Assembly: GCA_039619475.1 (NCBI GenBank)
Contig: CM077115.1
Span: 400,740,557 to 400,804,556 of the forward strand
Origin: Icerya purchasi
Taxonomy: Eukaryota; Arthropoda; Insecta; Hemiptera; Monophlebidae
Length of the DNA: 64,000 nt
Reading direction: 5' to 3'
Shown here piece by piece: positions 34,180-48,060 of the stretch (positions within the stretch are counted from its first letter, which is position 1; each line of letters begins with the position of its first letter). The translations under genes and the position numbers were made by a program. The notes beneath the pieces were generated by a model, which saw only the letters and a list, made by a program, of their open reading frames with translations, was not told the DNA's origin and did not search any database.

Positions 34180-35166
34180 TGATACGAATCTGTTATCCAC
34201 GATTAGTCCCTGTTACGGGAGCCATTTGATACGAATCTTATGATTTTGGATTTTGGAGTCCCTTTTCCTCCTTTTGATTCAAAAGGAATAATAAAAAAAC
34301 AACCGGACGCCAGTGGTAACTTACGGCTTACCACGACCGAATTAGCACCGCCGCGCAGAGCTATCAGGCTTTTAGAAAAAAATTATTAAAAAAACACAAT
34401 AACAATATATGTATATAAAAAAATTCCGCGTAACCGCCGTTCAAGAACGGTAGTGTCTCCCCGGTGGAGATGTCACGATCCCACCACGTGTCCAATAAAG
34501 AAACTTTTGAACACTGTAGATCGCGTTTATTAAGGATTGTTATTAACGTGCCGCGTACAAGTGACAGACTAGATAAAAAAAACTAATAATAAAAAAAAAT
34601 GACTATTTCGCTAAATTCACATAATGTGCGGTAAGACAAATCGCGGCTTTACACGTGTCGACGTGCAAGATCGATACAAAACGGCCCTCTTGAAAAATAT
34701 AACTGGTACACCCGACGACGTGCCAGTCGCCAAGATTACAATACGACGAACCATATAAGAAAATTAAATTAAAACTATTACGCCCGAGAATTAACACCGA
34801 TAGATCCCCCGCGCTTTCTACCCTGCCGGTCTTTGCGGGTTTTTATAATATTCTTGCGGCTCGACATTACTCGGCACATTTTATTCTGCGCTTCTTGCCG
34901 CACGCGCATATACATTGTCTTGGCCACTGACCATTACCACTCAGACACTATTGCGTCTCTACCCCAGCGCGACCGTGTACTCGCCGATCACGCCACTGAT
35001 CTCGGGGATTTTTGGTATCGGGCAGATAAGCTACCAAGACAAGACAAAACGGCGATGTAAAATATATCGACGTTCGAGAAACCGAGAATTAATGAATAAA
35101 TCGAAGAATAATTTCTAGCTCGAACGTCGAATAACAGATAGCGCCAAAAGTACCGAATCCGTATCA
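34180..35166 (-). mobile_element. internally deleted LTR element (one LTR plus primer site)
   Basis: The block 34227-35166 starts TGATACG and ends CGTATCA, the TG...CA inverted ends of an LTR (about 940 bp). Read on the minus strand, two bases after the LTR comes TGGCTCCCGTAACAGGGACT, a primer-binding-site-like stretch. About 15 bases later the last 11 bases of an LTR reappear (34180-34190, TGATACGAATC). ATAT lies outside both ends (34176-34179 and 35167-35170), though it sits in TA-rich DNA. No gag or pol remains. The short open frames inside are chance. Confidence 0.6.
34205..34224 (-). promoter_or_regulatory. putative primer-binding site
   Basis: TGGCTCCCGTAACAGGGACT begins with TGG, as expected for the complement of a CCA-ended tRNA, and lies two bases beyond the LTR end. 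Which tRNA would pair is uncertain; the GGGAGCCA end is Asp-like. Confidence 0.45.
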
Positions 35167-35443
35167 ATATATATATATATATATACATATATATTTGCGT
35201 CGATTGATATATTTTATTTTTATTATTATTTATTTTTGTTTTTATTTTTTTAGTTTGATACGTTCGATCTAAGTAATAAGAATGATTAATTGTAATTTTG
35301 TTTACTAGAAAAAACGATAATAAGAGTGTTGGGCACTCACGCAACGGGCAAAATTAACCATGTGAGACCTACAACTTATTTATTTAAAAAAAAAAAAAAT
35401 CTATTGCATCTTTCATAATGGAAAAATATTATACGATTTCAAA

Positions 35444-35505
35444 AATATTCGCTAATAATCACGTGGAAGACAATGTGGCAAACCATCACGTACAACTAAC
35501 AAAAA
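35444..35505 (+). mobile_element. SINE body fragment
   Basis: AATATTCGCTAATAATCACG and GGAAGACAATGTGGCAAACC match the SINE at 19664-20035 almost exactly on the opposite strand. The tRNA head and the tail are missing. Confidence 0.75.
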
Positions 35506-35509
35506 TAGA

Positions 35510-38500
35510 TGGTGTTTACCAGGCACTTGAAATATAGCGTTTTCAAAGCTAAAATTAATTTATCATTCTCTTTTTTCCGCATTGTTACGTACGTAAGCGT
35601 CGTAGCGAAACTAGCATGATTTTTCCGAGCAGACGATTGTTTCGTCTTTGTGACCGATAAACAATTTTCATCTTCACATAGCTCGTTATTTTATGTAGAC
35701 GCTAAAACATCGGTAAATTGTAAAGTTCGCTATACGTCGCATTACGTCTCGTTAAACCGAATCAAAGATTTTTATATTCGCTCTGCTAAACAGACAATAA
35801 AAAAACTTTCATTTCCCAGATAAATTTTTTACGATAGCACGAAAGTCACCCCGCTTTCGCGCACGCGCCCTCCCTTCGCCTCCCTCCCACCCGGCGGTTT
35901 ATTAATAAAATTGCGAGCGGCACAAAACGAACGGAAATTAACGTTGGCCGTATCGTCGCGGTTCTTTATTTTCGTTGCCTTTTTTCCATCAGCTCCGTCT
36001 TCATCATTATTCGTCGGGCCTTTGACGAACGGGGTGTGTGCTTTTCAGGTTCGCTTTTCCTCGTGCTCCACTTGAAGGAGGAAATGGCCGATTTCGCATT
36101 TTATCGTCAGATACGATCGCTATTACGACCGTTGGATATCGTTTTCATTAAGGAAAATCGACGCAATAAAGCTAATAGGAATTGTCGCGCGTATTAATAC
36201 GGCTTTTCCGCTTCCACGACGAGACACAGATGGTAGATAGGAAAAGCGAGGGCTGCGGAAGTTTCGAAGAAGAAGAATGAAAGAAACGTTAGGACAAACA
36301 AAACGATGCGGAAGAATCTTAAAGATTTCTTCCAGCCTGTCTTCGTCCGGTCGTTCTAATTCGATACATATGAGCGAATTACTACCCCCTAAATCGTGTA
36401 CGCTCGGCTTATTTATTATTCATTTCTTTTCTTTTTTATTTGACCGAAATGGTCAATGTACTTTTTAATTTATTACGAGGGCTGATGAAAAAGAATACGA
36501 GCTCTCTTCGTCGTATAAGTCACCCTAAAAACTGATTTTCATGTTAAATGTAACCTACGAGTACAACTCTAGGCTCTTTTCGAAAATTATACGCCGAACC
36601 TTGATGAGACTTCAGTGGTTGTTCTGAAACTATGTTCAACTGAATACTGATCTTCGCGATAAAAATATTCTACGAAAAATGATTAACGACGGCTCGTTGA
36701 TTAGAGGAAGGTTGCAGCTTTTGCTTGAGATAAAAACCAGTTTGTCAGCTCATCTAAAAGGGCTGACAAGCACCGCGTATAGTTCAGCTTCTTTTCTTCA
36801 ATCAGCCCTTACATTTCAATTAATCGTGTTTGGCGCGTAACGTCCACACTAGATTCGTTTCATTACTACTTCTTCTTCATCGATCGTTGCTTTAATTCCT
36901 CTTTTAGCAAAGACCTATTAGAGAAATTTATATTAAATAAATTAAAAGAATTCAATCTAATAGTTTGCATCCCCAGCTTGTCCTCCTTTTATAGTAATGT
37001 ATCGTTTAACCATATCGTATCGCTGCTAAATCTGCTTATTTCATATTCACGCGGTCTCCCCACTACACCGTTCTCCCGCTTCAGCTCAAACGATCATCAT
37101 CATGTCTCTCTTCTTTAGTTTCGAAATGCGTCATCGATTATCCTCGTGATATGTCGCTATTTTAGCCTAGTGCCCATCATTTTCCTTTTCATTTTTTTTT
37201 GTCTTTTTCACTAATCTTCATTTTGTTTTTCCTTCTTAAACTCCTTCAGCTCGATACTACTTTCGACGTATCAGCTGTTCTTACACATTTTCTAATCCTC
37301 TTGTATAATACTCAGCATCTGTCAGAATTAAAATTGACGCAAACGGTCAATGCCCTTTGCTGGCCGAGTTTGAAAAAATTCTAAAGAATAAAAAAAGTTT
37401 TCGAAGATTATTTAATGCTTTTTAACTACTCGAAAGCTTTACTTTATATTCCGATTTTAATTTGTTTTGTTTTTTTTTGTCTTTTCCGTTGAACTTTTCT
37501 TCTCGTCCTTCCGTTTGCGCGAATAACTGCATTTTCCCCCTACCATTATTAAAGTAGTTCTTTTCGAGTGAAACGTAATTTGTCGTTACGATTTAATTAA
37601 TTTTCGTGAAACATTTTATTCCGAGCCTTAGCAAATTCGTAGCGAAACACAGAAGATAACCCCCCCCCCTTTTTTTTTTATTAAAAATCAATTCGATTTT
37701 AAATTAATGTAATTGCTTGTTTAAATATGCAGCAGCGCGGTTGAGAGAACAGCTAACAGTCAGTCGCTATCGATTATATTTAAATTTTACCGTTCGATTC
37801 GCTCGCCGGCCTCGCACGTACTCAACAAGTGGTGCTCCGTCTGTGTTTTATGGTAATGACATCGAAAAAATTCCGATTCCCGTTGAAAAAAATTAAAAAA
37901 CAAAGCGAGCAACTCTGAAATCGATGTTGCTAAAACCTAGCAACCGATGTAGTCGTTGCCTAATATGTGAATGTACGTATTGATTAGAAGGATTAGGAAT
38001 TAGTGCTAGCACAAACAACTCGATGTCAACACAACGATAGGTAAATATAACTTGTGTTCATTTTTTTAATCAAATTAAAATTAACGAAATGATTTCAAAA
38101 AATTGAAAATGTACGCTTAAAAAACGCGACATTCATAAAACATATATGGCATAATTAAAGTACAAATAGGAATGTCGATATTAAAGATCGATATAGACAC
38201 ATACTTGATGTGCGATATTATAACTTAAAATTTAAGAATCAGAAACTATCTACGATTAGGCTGCAAGACGATGAAAACAAGTAATTTTTCTTTTTATTCA
38301 ATTTTCAAAAGTGCTTCAACAACAGTAGTTAAACATTTTCATTGTTTTTTTTAAGAATATACGATTTTCTATTAAATTCATTTTATTGTTCATTGTTATG
38401 TAATGAACTATATGGCACTGGTAGATTGAGGCTGCGAACCGCTTTGCGGTGACTAAGTTGCGGACTTCAAAATAAAAAAACACTGCCGTGCCAATGCTTA

Positions 38501-39980
38501 TTTATTTATTTTATTTCTTTTGAAATACGAATACATCGATTGATAGTTTAGAATGAACTATCTCAAATGCTGACGTTTTTGGCTAGGTAATGATAGTCTA
38601 AAATGTTTCTTCAAATGAGCAGCTACTTGATTTCGAAATATTCCTGAAATTCGTAGAGTTCTTGGCTAGTGAAATAAATCAGTACTGAATTTATGAAAAT
38701 TTTTAATGTTATAAATGAAAAAAATAATATTTTTATGTATGGTTATATATATATATATATATATGTATATATGTGAAAATAATTATAATATATGTATAGC
38801 GACTATAATTAAAGAGAAATACTTTAAGAAAATTATTTTTTTAAAAAAAAACAACAACGCTCTCCAATTTTTGTTTTTTTAAAAAATTGATGTGGAAAAT
38901 ATTTTCCTAAATTTGGTTCCCAAAATTTAAAATTGTCGGTATAATCTCATGTAAAATATGTCGATTTCGAAAGGGAAAAACATACAAAAAAAAAAAAAAA
39001 ACAGCACCCTACCATAATTTTTACACGCATTTTTGTCTTATAACTTCCGATGTATATTTTTCAACATTTACGACCTTGAAAATTTCTTTGGAATTTCATA
39101 GTTTTCCTCTTTCATTTAGGGGTAAAAAAGAACATTTCTCCAGCTAATACAAAGCTGTAAACTTTTTTCTCCGTTTTTTTTTTGTTTTTTTTTGTTGTCT
39201 TGCAGCATTATAATACAGATAATAACGAAATAGTGCGATATTTAACGAGAGTTCAAAATTGAAAATGATCCGGGGGTCTATCGATACCGAGGCCACGAAA
39301 AAAGTAAAAAGGAACTCGCTGACCGATTTTACCGGCTTTTGTTTTATACTTCATAAAGAATAATTAACTACCTTTTTTAATGGAAAATCGAAGCGACAAA
39401 ATTGACGTTATAGAAATGAAGCAAAAGTGATTCGTTCGCAAATAATAAGAAATTCATCTTAGTTCAAATTTTGTTTACATTCTTCGGAAACGAAAATTGT
39501 AAAACCGTTAAACGACTGAATCCATTAACACCGAGATAAAACTGTTCTTTCTTCGCGACAGACACTGATTACCATTCTCGTTAATGCAATCGATTATTAT
39601 GTAAATTAGCTTTCGAACAGCCAGACAATTTTTTGCGTTCCCAACTGTTCGTTTTTTGTTTTTTTTATTCGGTTTTTTCAAAAAACCGAATAAAAGGTTG
39701 CACACCTTTTCAGATTTTGTTCAAAATAAACTGATCCGAAAGATGCCGGTGTTGAAAAAAAGGGGAACGAATAAATGTTTATATTTACGTCATTAGCGCA
39801 TAAGCCTTGTATTGAATGAAAACATTAAAAACATCGTCCTCTCAGCAAAACCAAGCGACGCAACAACATTAGATACAAACTGGCTCCTTCTCCGCCACCG
39901 TGCTTTATAAACGGAGCTGGTTTTGCAAATTTCCTTAATAGTCGAAAAAGGGCTTATGAATACCTAGCGGGGCTGGATGG
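35510..39980. other. long unassigned stretch
   Basis: 35.8-36.3 kb is GC-richer (CCCACCCGGCGG and CG-rich stretches) and might be regulatory or exonic, but no frame is recognised. The rest is AT-rich with TA runs (about 38745-38772) and A- and T-runs. No RNA gene, TIR pair or coding match is supported. Confidence 0.45.
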
Positions 39981-39984
39981 GCCA

Positions 39985-40500
39985 TTCCAATTCTGGCCAG
40001 TCGACATTGTTGCGTTACATGACCCACAAAAATGTCGACCTCGGCTTCAAAGTATCACCCAAAGAAGCATTTTTGACTTTCCTTCTATGCGCTGCTCCAA
40101 CCTCTCTACAATTTGCCGCCTGCGTTTTGAGCACAGTTTGCTTCCTTCCTCGCTTTTCCCTGTTACACTTTTGTGGCGTCTCTTTATTGTCCATCGCAAC
40201 ACTTAATTTATTTGTGGTCTCGATCACATAATATGTTCGATTGTTCGTCTCTTTTAACTGAACAAGCTACTTTCTACTCCTTCCCTTTACAAATCGTTAT
40301 TCCCACTCCATACAGTGCTTCGTTCATTCTCTTCTTTCCTTATCCTTCTGTTATTCAAACTCTTGATTCTTTTTTGTCGGGCTATCTCTGGTCGTGTAAG
40401 GATCTGAGTTTCTCTCGCTCCTTTTTTACTTTGTTCTTGGGCCAATGTCCACGTGGACGAACCCGTCAAAAAAATAAATAAATAAATAAATAAAAAAAAA
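39985..40500 (+). mobile_element. LINE 3' fragment, family A
   Basis: The plus translation follows the family-A end. A LCAAPTSLQFAACVLSTVCF-type linker leads into a degraded knuckle (SRSHNMFDCSSL), then TPYSASFILFFPYPSVIQTL. The 3' UTR ends CTTGGGCCAATGTCCACG and GACGAACCCGTC. The tail is AATA-repeat rather than pure poly-A (to about 40500). RNase H is lost by 5' truncation. Confidence 0.7.
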
Positions 40501-43030
40501 AAACAGTTAAAAAAACTACGAGACTACTTTTTAGTGTGCGCATTAACGCAGCAGCTGACGACCCTATATTAAAAAACCGAAAAAAAACAAACCCGCTAAC
40601 GATGACTCTTCCTAGTCTTAAAGATTCGATAGATCATTTTTAGTCAGAAGATAGGCAAAATTTTCATCGGTATGTAAAGATAGCGGCCATCGCGGTGTCT
40701 CTATTCAAAACGAATATAACGATATTCGCATCTGCAATTTAATTTACGTTGCATATTGATTAAAAATCGTCTCGCATCCATCGCGTATACGTATAGAGAG
40801 CTTACTGTCAACAATATATGCTTATTATAGGTTTCTTTTATCCGTCAATATTATTCGCTTGTGAAACTGATTGATTTTTTAGTTAATGTTGTCGATGAAC
40901 ATTGATAATCGGGCGAGCAATGGGAAAGATTTGCGCGAATCGCTTATATCATTGCGACTGGAAAAAAATAAATCGGTAGCAGATATAACGGAAAAATCGA
41001 AAGCATCAAGCCAACTTTAATTCAACTTACTGAGACTGCAGAATACACACTGAAATTTAGAGTCCTTAATTAGCCGAGATCTAATTCAGACACGATCGTA
41101 GGATGGATAAATTTTTTTTACCACGTCATCGTCCTATTAACTGGACGAAAATAAACTTTATGGCAGCGTAACAGTCGGCTCACGTCGTCCGTGTCCGTAT
41201 TTGGCTAATCTTCAAACTACCGTATCGACCTTTTAATCTTTTGAAGCGAACATTTCATAACACACTATACAGTGTTGAAGGGAAATAGGTTTTAAGCGAG
41301 GGCGTTAAATAAATTTGAAAGAATTTTATTTCAATACTGACCGGACTAGCTTTTAAACGGGTGATATTCGTTTTTCCTTTCGGAGCTCTAGCGGGTTCTG
41401 CGACTGCATCAAGCGTTCGTTGAAATTTTAAATATTTCGCAGCATTTGAATGGTAATAAAATCTCATTTAACCTAATCGATCTCTTTGGCTTTCATAAAA
41501 TTTTTTCATTTAACCTTTTGCAGTTGCTTTTGGGGCTTCGCATTCTCCCTTCGACAACTCTGTTATATAAAGTTGTCATCTCCGTCGGAACTTGATGAAA
41601 TCATACACCGATTTTTTACGTATAAGAAACTTTTACGGCACGCTTATTTTTTTTTTTTTCTTCTGACCTCGATAATCACTGCGCCAGTTTTCTTAACTAA
41701 GCGCAACAACACCTAATTAGATTTGATTATCTAGGTAGCTTGGTACCGGAATTATATCTGACTGAATATCATTTGGTGTGAACACCCGAGAAAGCTGTCG
41801 TGCAAAAAGTTCTGCTTTGTAGTAACACGCGATAAAAGGAGAAAAAGCTAAAGTAAAGCAAACATTCATTACTTCCACAGTTAAATTTATGGTGAACTGT
41901 AAATGGACGTTGTCGTTGTCCGATACTGAGATGATCATTAGTATGGGAGTACAATTTCCGAATGTTGGCAACAATCTTTTGGGAAATAGTTTAGTGCAAC
42001 TATGAATACGAATTGGGTAGCGGTAACTGTGTCGGATAATCGTAGATTGCCAATAGGAAGAAGCCTTTAAATACTTGAGCTTTTTTTTGGCGGATGTGGG
42101 GGCCAGTCGCAGGTAATTAGGCAATAATATGGCATCCACTGACAGCCTGCCGGGTGAAAATTAGCAGAAAACGAAATATATATATATATTGTATATCTGA
42201 ACGTTCTTCTCCGAAAAAGGAAACAGAAATTTAAAAAAAAAAGTTTTATTTATTTTTAACATCACTACCGAAAAACGTTACTCTAAATGGAAAAATAATA
42301 CAAATGTAAACAAGTAAACATGACGAACATACCGAACAGACGCCGTATATTTTTCAAATGTGTACGTAATGTGGGAGAACAGTTTTAAATGTAACAAACG
42401 ACTAGTTATCGCAGGTAAAAAAGGTCGACATTACCGGTTGGTATAAATTAAACGAGCAATTAAAAACGGCTATAAATCCATTTTAAATAAACATCACTGT
42501 CAACTGGTAAAATGCCGTCTTGTAACACTGCCTATTTGCAGGTATAGAAGCTTCGAATCACAATGCTGCGTACAATTATCTTACCATCACCACCACCCCG
42601 TTAGGCCTAAACGTTCTCTAGCACACGGTTGTTATATTCGTTGGCTAGCAAATCCATTCTAAAAAATTCCTTGATTCGATGCATCATTCGGTTCTTCTTG
42701 TATAATAATAGTGGATTTACACACACACCATAGCTTTTTTCTATCCATCATATACGATGCATTTCCCTCCCCTCTCTTGCTTCAGAAAATACTACACCCA
42801 ACAAGACATCCTTCCGAACACGGGGATGGTGCAGTACTTTCCAAATGATCGCCCTCCGAGCATTCTTATTTTTTATCTTTATAATACTGAAACCGAGCAG
42901 TAGCTTTGCATTACTATAATGCTACACCTATCACACGAAGTTATTCGGAAAAATCAATATCGATTTTCATTAATATCGCGGGATTCTTCACTAACCCGCA
43001 GCTATCTAGTATTTTATTTTTCCATTCCAG

Positions 43031-43041
43031 AATTTGAATCT
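43031..43041 (+). other. candidate 11-nt microexon
   Basis: An excellent acceptor (TTTATTTTTCCATTCCAG) is followed after AATTTGAATCT by an excellent donor (GTAAGTACC). Such pairs can arise by chance, and the size is not a multiple of three. It is listed only because both signals are close to consensus. Confidence 0.15.
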
Positions 43042-44011
43042 GTAAGTACCCCGACTAATTATCAAGAATTTTTTGATTCAGCTATACGTGGACGTTTAAT
43101 ATTACCGCCGTAATTGCACTTTCTTCTAGCGATGCTTTACACCTAGTTTTAAATAACTGCACAGTTAAGCGATATCAAGATTCGACTGTGGAATCTCTTT
43201 ATACCTTCTTCGATATCATCGAGCTTGTACGAAAAGCTAGTGTCCTTCCGGATAGTGTTGTTCATAAGCAGTTTTGTTGCGCGCCTATATTTTCATCTAT
43301 TTTTTCCGTTCTTGTCGTAGCGGTAACATTATAGCCTATCTGTAACTGTTGACCGTTCGACATTTATTACTTCTCATATTAGATGCGACGCAGACGCAGA
43401 CTATTCTCTCGTAAATCCTTTTTGTGGCTGTTAGTACACTAAAACAAAAATTCATAAATATTACGGAAATTCTAAATTTCGATTAAAACTGTCTTTTTAT
43501 AAATTAAGATGATGAAGAATTTTTCGACAAATATTACACCTCTTGTAAATTTTATTCTCGAATTAGCGGGGAAAAAAACAAAAAATGATAATGATAATAA
43601 TTTTTATAACTGTAAGAGCTCTTTGAAGTAGACAAACCTTTACTAATTAATTTGGCCGATAATTTTAAAATAGATACAGCGCAGCAAGAGGTTGCTTGGG
43701 AAATTAAATTTCGGCGAAATAGTCGGTCACGTTCGAAAAGACGCGAATTTGCGTCTCGCAAAGCGGAAAACAAATGCGAGATTTATTATTTTGATATAAT
43801 CGAAAAATAAATTCGGATTTAACTCGAGTTCGCTGCCTGAAATAAATTAATCCGCCGATAAGTTGATCGTTATTTAGTTTTATCGAGCGCCAGCAACACA
43901 CACCGTACACTAACGTAAGGCAGAGACGAGCTTCTTGCAATAAATTTAGAACTTTTCTTTCTTACCAACAGCTTCAGTTACGAACCTGTATTTACACACA
44001 AACATACATAC

Positions 44012-44047
<36 letters not shown>
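44012..44047. repeat. (TA)n microsatellite
   Basis: TA dinucleotide run inside a wider TATG/TATA-rich stretch to about 44098. It produces a spurious Tyr-Ile frame. Confidence 0.9.
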
Positions 44048-44054
<7 letters not shown>

Positions 44055-45827
44055 AAAATATATATAAAAATATATATTGCATATATATATGTATATATGA
44101 CAAGCTGTATTTTCCTCGCAAATTTAAAACACGGACTAGCTTGCCGTCCGATGAATAATAAATTACCACTTCCGATGATTTATCTTGTTTTTATCATTTT
44201 AGTGAACTACATAACCGTAAAAGATATTTTTTAAATTTCCTCAAAAACGATTTTTAAACAAAACAAGAACTGCTACTCATGCAACTGTTAGAACACTTAG
44301 GCCGCTAAACAACAGAGCTATTCGAAAGTAAAATCCTCGATATCATACCCTCGAAAGTAGATGAAAGTGTTTTGTTGTATCTTTTAAAATTACGTCTTTT
44401 CCCGTAGCGAGACGAAAACTTAGAAAGCCTCTATGCCATTAAAACAGTGATTCTCAAACTTTCATATTTTACACCCTACCTCGCCCCGTTTCGTTACGTA
44501 ATTAAAAATCTATAACCACATTTCGGTATTAGTAAAAAAACATTTCATTTCCGGTACATTTCGTTTTATAATTGCTTCGTAAAATCACGTTTTTAGATGA
44601 ACACGGAGGTAATAATGAAAAATAAACTTTACGTAATTATATCATTAAAATTTAAGAAAATCCACGATCATCATATTTAAACATGTTGAGGTTTTTTCGG
44701 AAGCAGCTATATGCTCGTTGATGTTGCTTAGTCTTACGCGAGATACAAATTAAGCTGGATATTTCAAATTAAAATGTATAAATACAAATTTAGCGTAAAA
44801 TTAAACTCTGCGGACTGTAACTTCAATTCTAAAATAGTTTATAAACTGTTTCCCGCATTAAATATCGTTCGGTTACCGAGGATGCATGATGTTTAAAAAT
44901 TACAAAAGAGCAACAACTAGTGCAGTTGGTGGTAAGCGGAAATGAGAATCCGTCAAAGAAGAAAAACAGCAGTCTTAAGGATGGGCCAATTTACCTGGCT
45001 GACAATAGCGCTGAGAGCGCTGTAATTTCGCCAAGAATTGTGATAGTACATCAAATTTAGCGAGGAAAATTTGAACTTAGTTTACCACCTACAGGTGGGG
45101 CACAATCGTGATTAATCATCGCTCTGCTGACGTTGTCGTAATCGGAGGTTCTGACAGAATTACAAAAAAAGTATGTGCGTCAGTCGTCTTAGTTATGTTT
45201 AATGCACAGTAATTAATTTTAAACACCGATTTAAAACAATTATTTAATTTTTTATCTTAGTTATGCCACTCCTCCGATAAAACGATTGTCCAGAGTTAAA
45301 TACGCTGAAAAAAGTTACCGCAAATTTAGATGAAATATGAATACGGGAAACTAATCAAAAACACGAAAATGCGATAAATTAAACTCGGCGCGGTTTCACC
45401 TATACCGAAAAATAGGTGGCGAAGAAAAATCGGAATATGTCGTTTCAAAATTTTGGTCCGAACACAAGACTAAATAAATTGAACCGTAATTTTGAAATTT
45501 CGCTGTTGCGATCACACGCGCGAAATTTTATTAATCACGATGTGTTTTTATTTAATATTTATTAAAATGAGTCACTGCGTTTTTCGTTTTCGGGGTTTTC
45601 TTCTTTGATTAATTCTTCGTCACCCGATAAAAGTGTGGAGCGTATTTGGCAGTTTTTTAATGATGCTGTTCCGTACTTTTCCGCGTTTTTAGGTCATCTG
45701 TTTTGGGTATTGCTATGTCGACAACTAGTTAGGAGAATAACAGGTTCCTATGATCTCTGTTATTTTTGATCTAGTAACAGGTGATATTTAAAAACAAAAT
45801 ATAGAGTAACCGCAAATCACTAATTAT

Positions 45828-46262
45828 TTATTTATTATTTATTTATTTTAGGTCGCCTTGCAACTACAAGGTTATTGACGACCACAATTAACAATTACAT
45901 AAATAATCAGTTTAACATTTACTGACACGATTTAACACAATATAATTTCAAATTTCATTGATTAACTTGGCTTCTTTGAGGAACATTAAGGTCTTGTAGC
46001 ACCCGCTGGTTGAATTGAGACAGTCCTTGAGGTTGTTCGGTAGCTGGCTTTTGTTTCTGATAGCGAGGAGACTTGGGCATTCCATTAGTATGTGCTTAAC
46101 AGATAGTTCCAAATTACAGAAGTCGCAGCTATTTTTTGGTTCTCTGCTAATTAGGAATGAGCGGGTTAGCTTGGTATGTCCAATTCGCAACCTTGAGAGC
46201 GTAACCTGGTCTCTTCTGCAGAACGAATCCACTGGATTAGGTTCTAGGGGAGATTCTCTGAA
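45828..46262 (-). mobile_element. Jockey-type LINE 3' end
   Basis: The minus frame 45948-46232 reads RRDQVTLSRLRIGHTKLTRS, then CDFCNLELSVKHILMECPSL (knuckle C-x2-C...H-x4-C) and ends KEAKLINEI. The RxRIGHTxLTxS and VKHILxxCP blocks are the classic C-terminal end of RNase H-bearing Jockey/I-type LINEs. The frame is intact over 94 codons. The 3' tail is an AATA-repeat (T-rich on the plus strand at 45828-45850). The copy is 5' truncated near 46262. Confidence 0.8.
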
Positions 46263-46264
46263 TA

Positions 46265-48060
46265 ATAATTATAACCGAATTATAATTGTTGATATTATAT
46301 AAGATATTATTACAAATTATGTTTCTTTTACATATCTGAAATATATTAATAAAATTTTTATATTGTCTAATTACAATTACTTAAATTTGAAAAAGTAATA
46401 TCTAAGGTATTTATTTGTAATTGATTTTGCTCATTTTGGACTCAAGTTAGAAACGTAAAATATTGTTTTTGAAAAATGTACGGATTTTACGGTAATTTTA
46501 TCGTAATGTGAAATTTCACTTCGTTTCCAATAAATTGTTAATCAATTTCGCTAAGTATCAATTTAGAATTGCATGCTATGTACTGCTTTTGTAAATCCAA
46601 GTAAAATCTAAAAAAAAAAAAAACAATACTTCAACATATATCTGAGATGATGTTTAGATGATTAATCATGAAGAATTCATTCCCAATTCGAAACTAATTC
46701 CTAACTGTTATATTTTCATTAAACGGGCACTGTTAATATAATAGCTAAATTTTTTGTTGCCGGCAAAATTTTTGACAGCAAAAATTAACATTCGATAAAA
46801 ATATAAAGTGTTTTTAAATAATACATTTTACACAAAAATAAATATATAAATGAGAGAATAGAGAGAGGTATATAAATATACCGAGCATGTTCGACCTCCG
46901 CCTTTACATTTTCCTATATGCTACTCTTTTAGTCCCCCCCCCCCCCCACCACCCACCCTTTCAGGGACAAATCCTAGGTGCGCCAATGGTAATAAATTTA
47001 TGTATAGTACAATGAAAGATTATCAAAGCAAACAAAATAATTGTGCATGGCTCAGTTTTTCTATGATGAATATTCTTTGAAACGTTCTGGACACTGTAAT
47101 CAGGAAAGCACTTAATTTTCTTAATTATCATTTCAGCTTTACAACCAACTTTTTTTTTAGGCTGTATCCGAAATCTTTTTTTCCTTACTGAGAATGATCA
47201 TTCTGCAAAATGTTTTAAAATATAAGTAACAAACTTATATATTTTATTATTTAACTAATGTTTGTTTATAATTTAAAAATAAAAAAATTACTAATTCAGA
47301 GGTTTTTTTGTGATTTTCTTTTACTACATATATTGTTGTCCATAAGTACATTGCATTAATGTTGTGGTAAGATTTATAAATGGCACTCCAAACATAATAA
47401 TATTCTTATTGCTCCATGCTAATTTATCGCCTATATATTTAAATTTACAGAAATTGTTAATAAAATCTCATTTCCATTATATAGAAAATACTATTTCTAG
47501 AATACAACATACTTTTATTTTTCCGTGAAGTCCTAATAAAAAAAGGTAGTAAAACCTTTTGATAATGAGAATTTATTAAAAATTTGAAAATTACGTTCTC
47601 TTTCAGTAAAGAATAAATACGAATTTATATTTTCAATAAAGTTGTTTAGGATTTGAAAAGTTTTTCATTTTCAAACATTTTATTTAAAAACAGAAAAAAC
47701 AACTTTAGAACAGTAGCAACGAACAATGAAAAATACTAAATAGCGAAACTAAAATTTATAGATGGGTAAAACTGTGAGATTTAAAATAATAGAACGAATC
47801 TTAAAAAGAACAAACATGATAGTAAATAAAAATAACAGCTAATGTAGGCACCTGTTATTCTCCTAAGTTTCGTCGACGTAGCAATATCCCCATCTGTTTT
47901 ACCCGTTATTCCGTGCCGTAATTATAATTGTTCTCGCCCTTGATTCGGTGTCGTGCTCGTTCGTCGTCATTTTCGCGCTGTCCGTTATTCGCATGCTTCG
48001 CTTCAGATTTATCCGTCGCAAAAGCTATTGTTTCCCCATTTGTTTCACTGGATCTTCTAC
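46265..48060. other. unassigned DNA with a C-run
   Basis: AT-rich DNA. A C-run at 46935-46948 is followed by AATCCTAGGTGCGCCAATG, which resembles the right end of a hAT MITE (CATTGGCGCACC inverted), but no left partner was found. Nothing coding is recognised. Confidence 0.45.

Larger units (their letters stand above)
40505..45825. other. long unassigned stretch
   Basis: No gene recognised apart from the candidate microexon entered separately. Holds a TA tract (44012-44047) and a hAT-like terminal sequence CAGTGATTCTCAAACTTT near 44444 for which I found no matching right end. Frames at 41717-42139 and 43552-43940 have no motifs. Confidence 0.45.

Noticed and set aside
44444..44470. hAT MITE left end CAGTGATTCTCAAACTTT
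   Set aside because: No inverted partner or 8-bp duplication was found within the next kilobase; it may be a lone end or chance.
46935..46995. hAT MITE right end after the C-run
   Set aside because: GGTGCGCCAATG looks like a hAT terminus, but no left end was found upstream.
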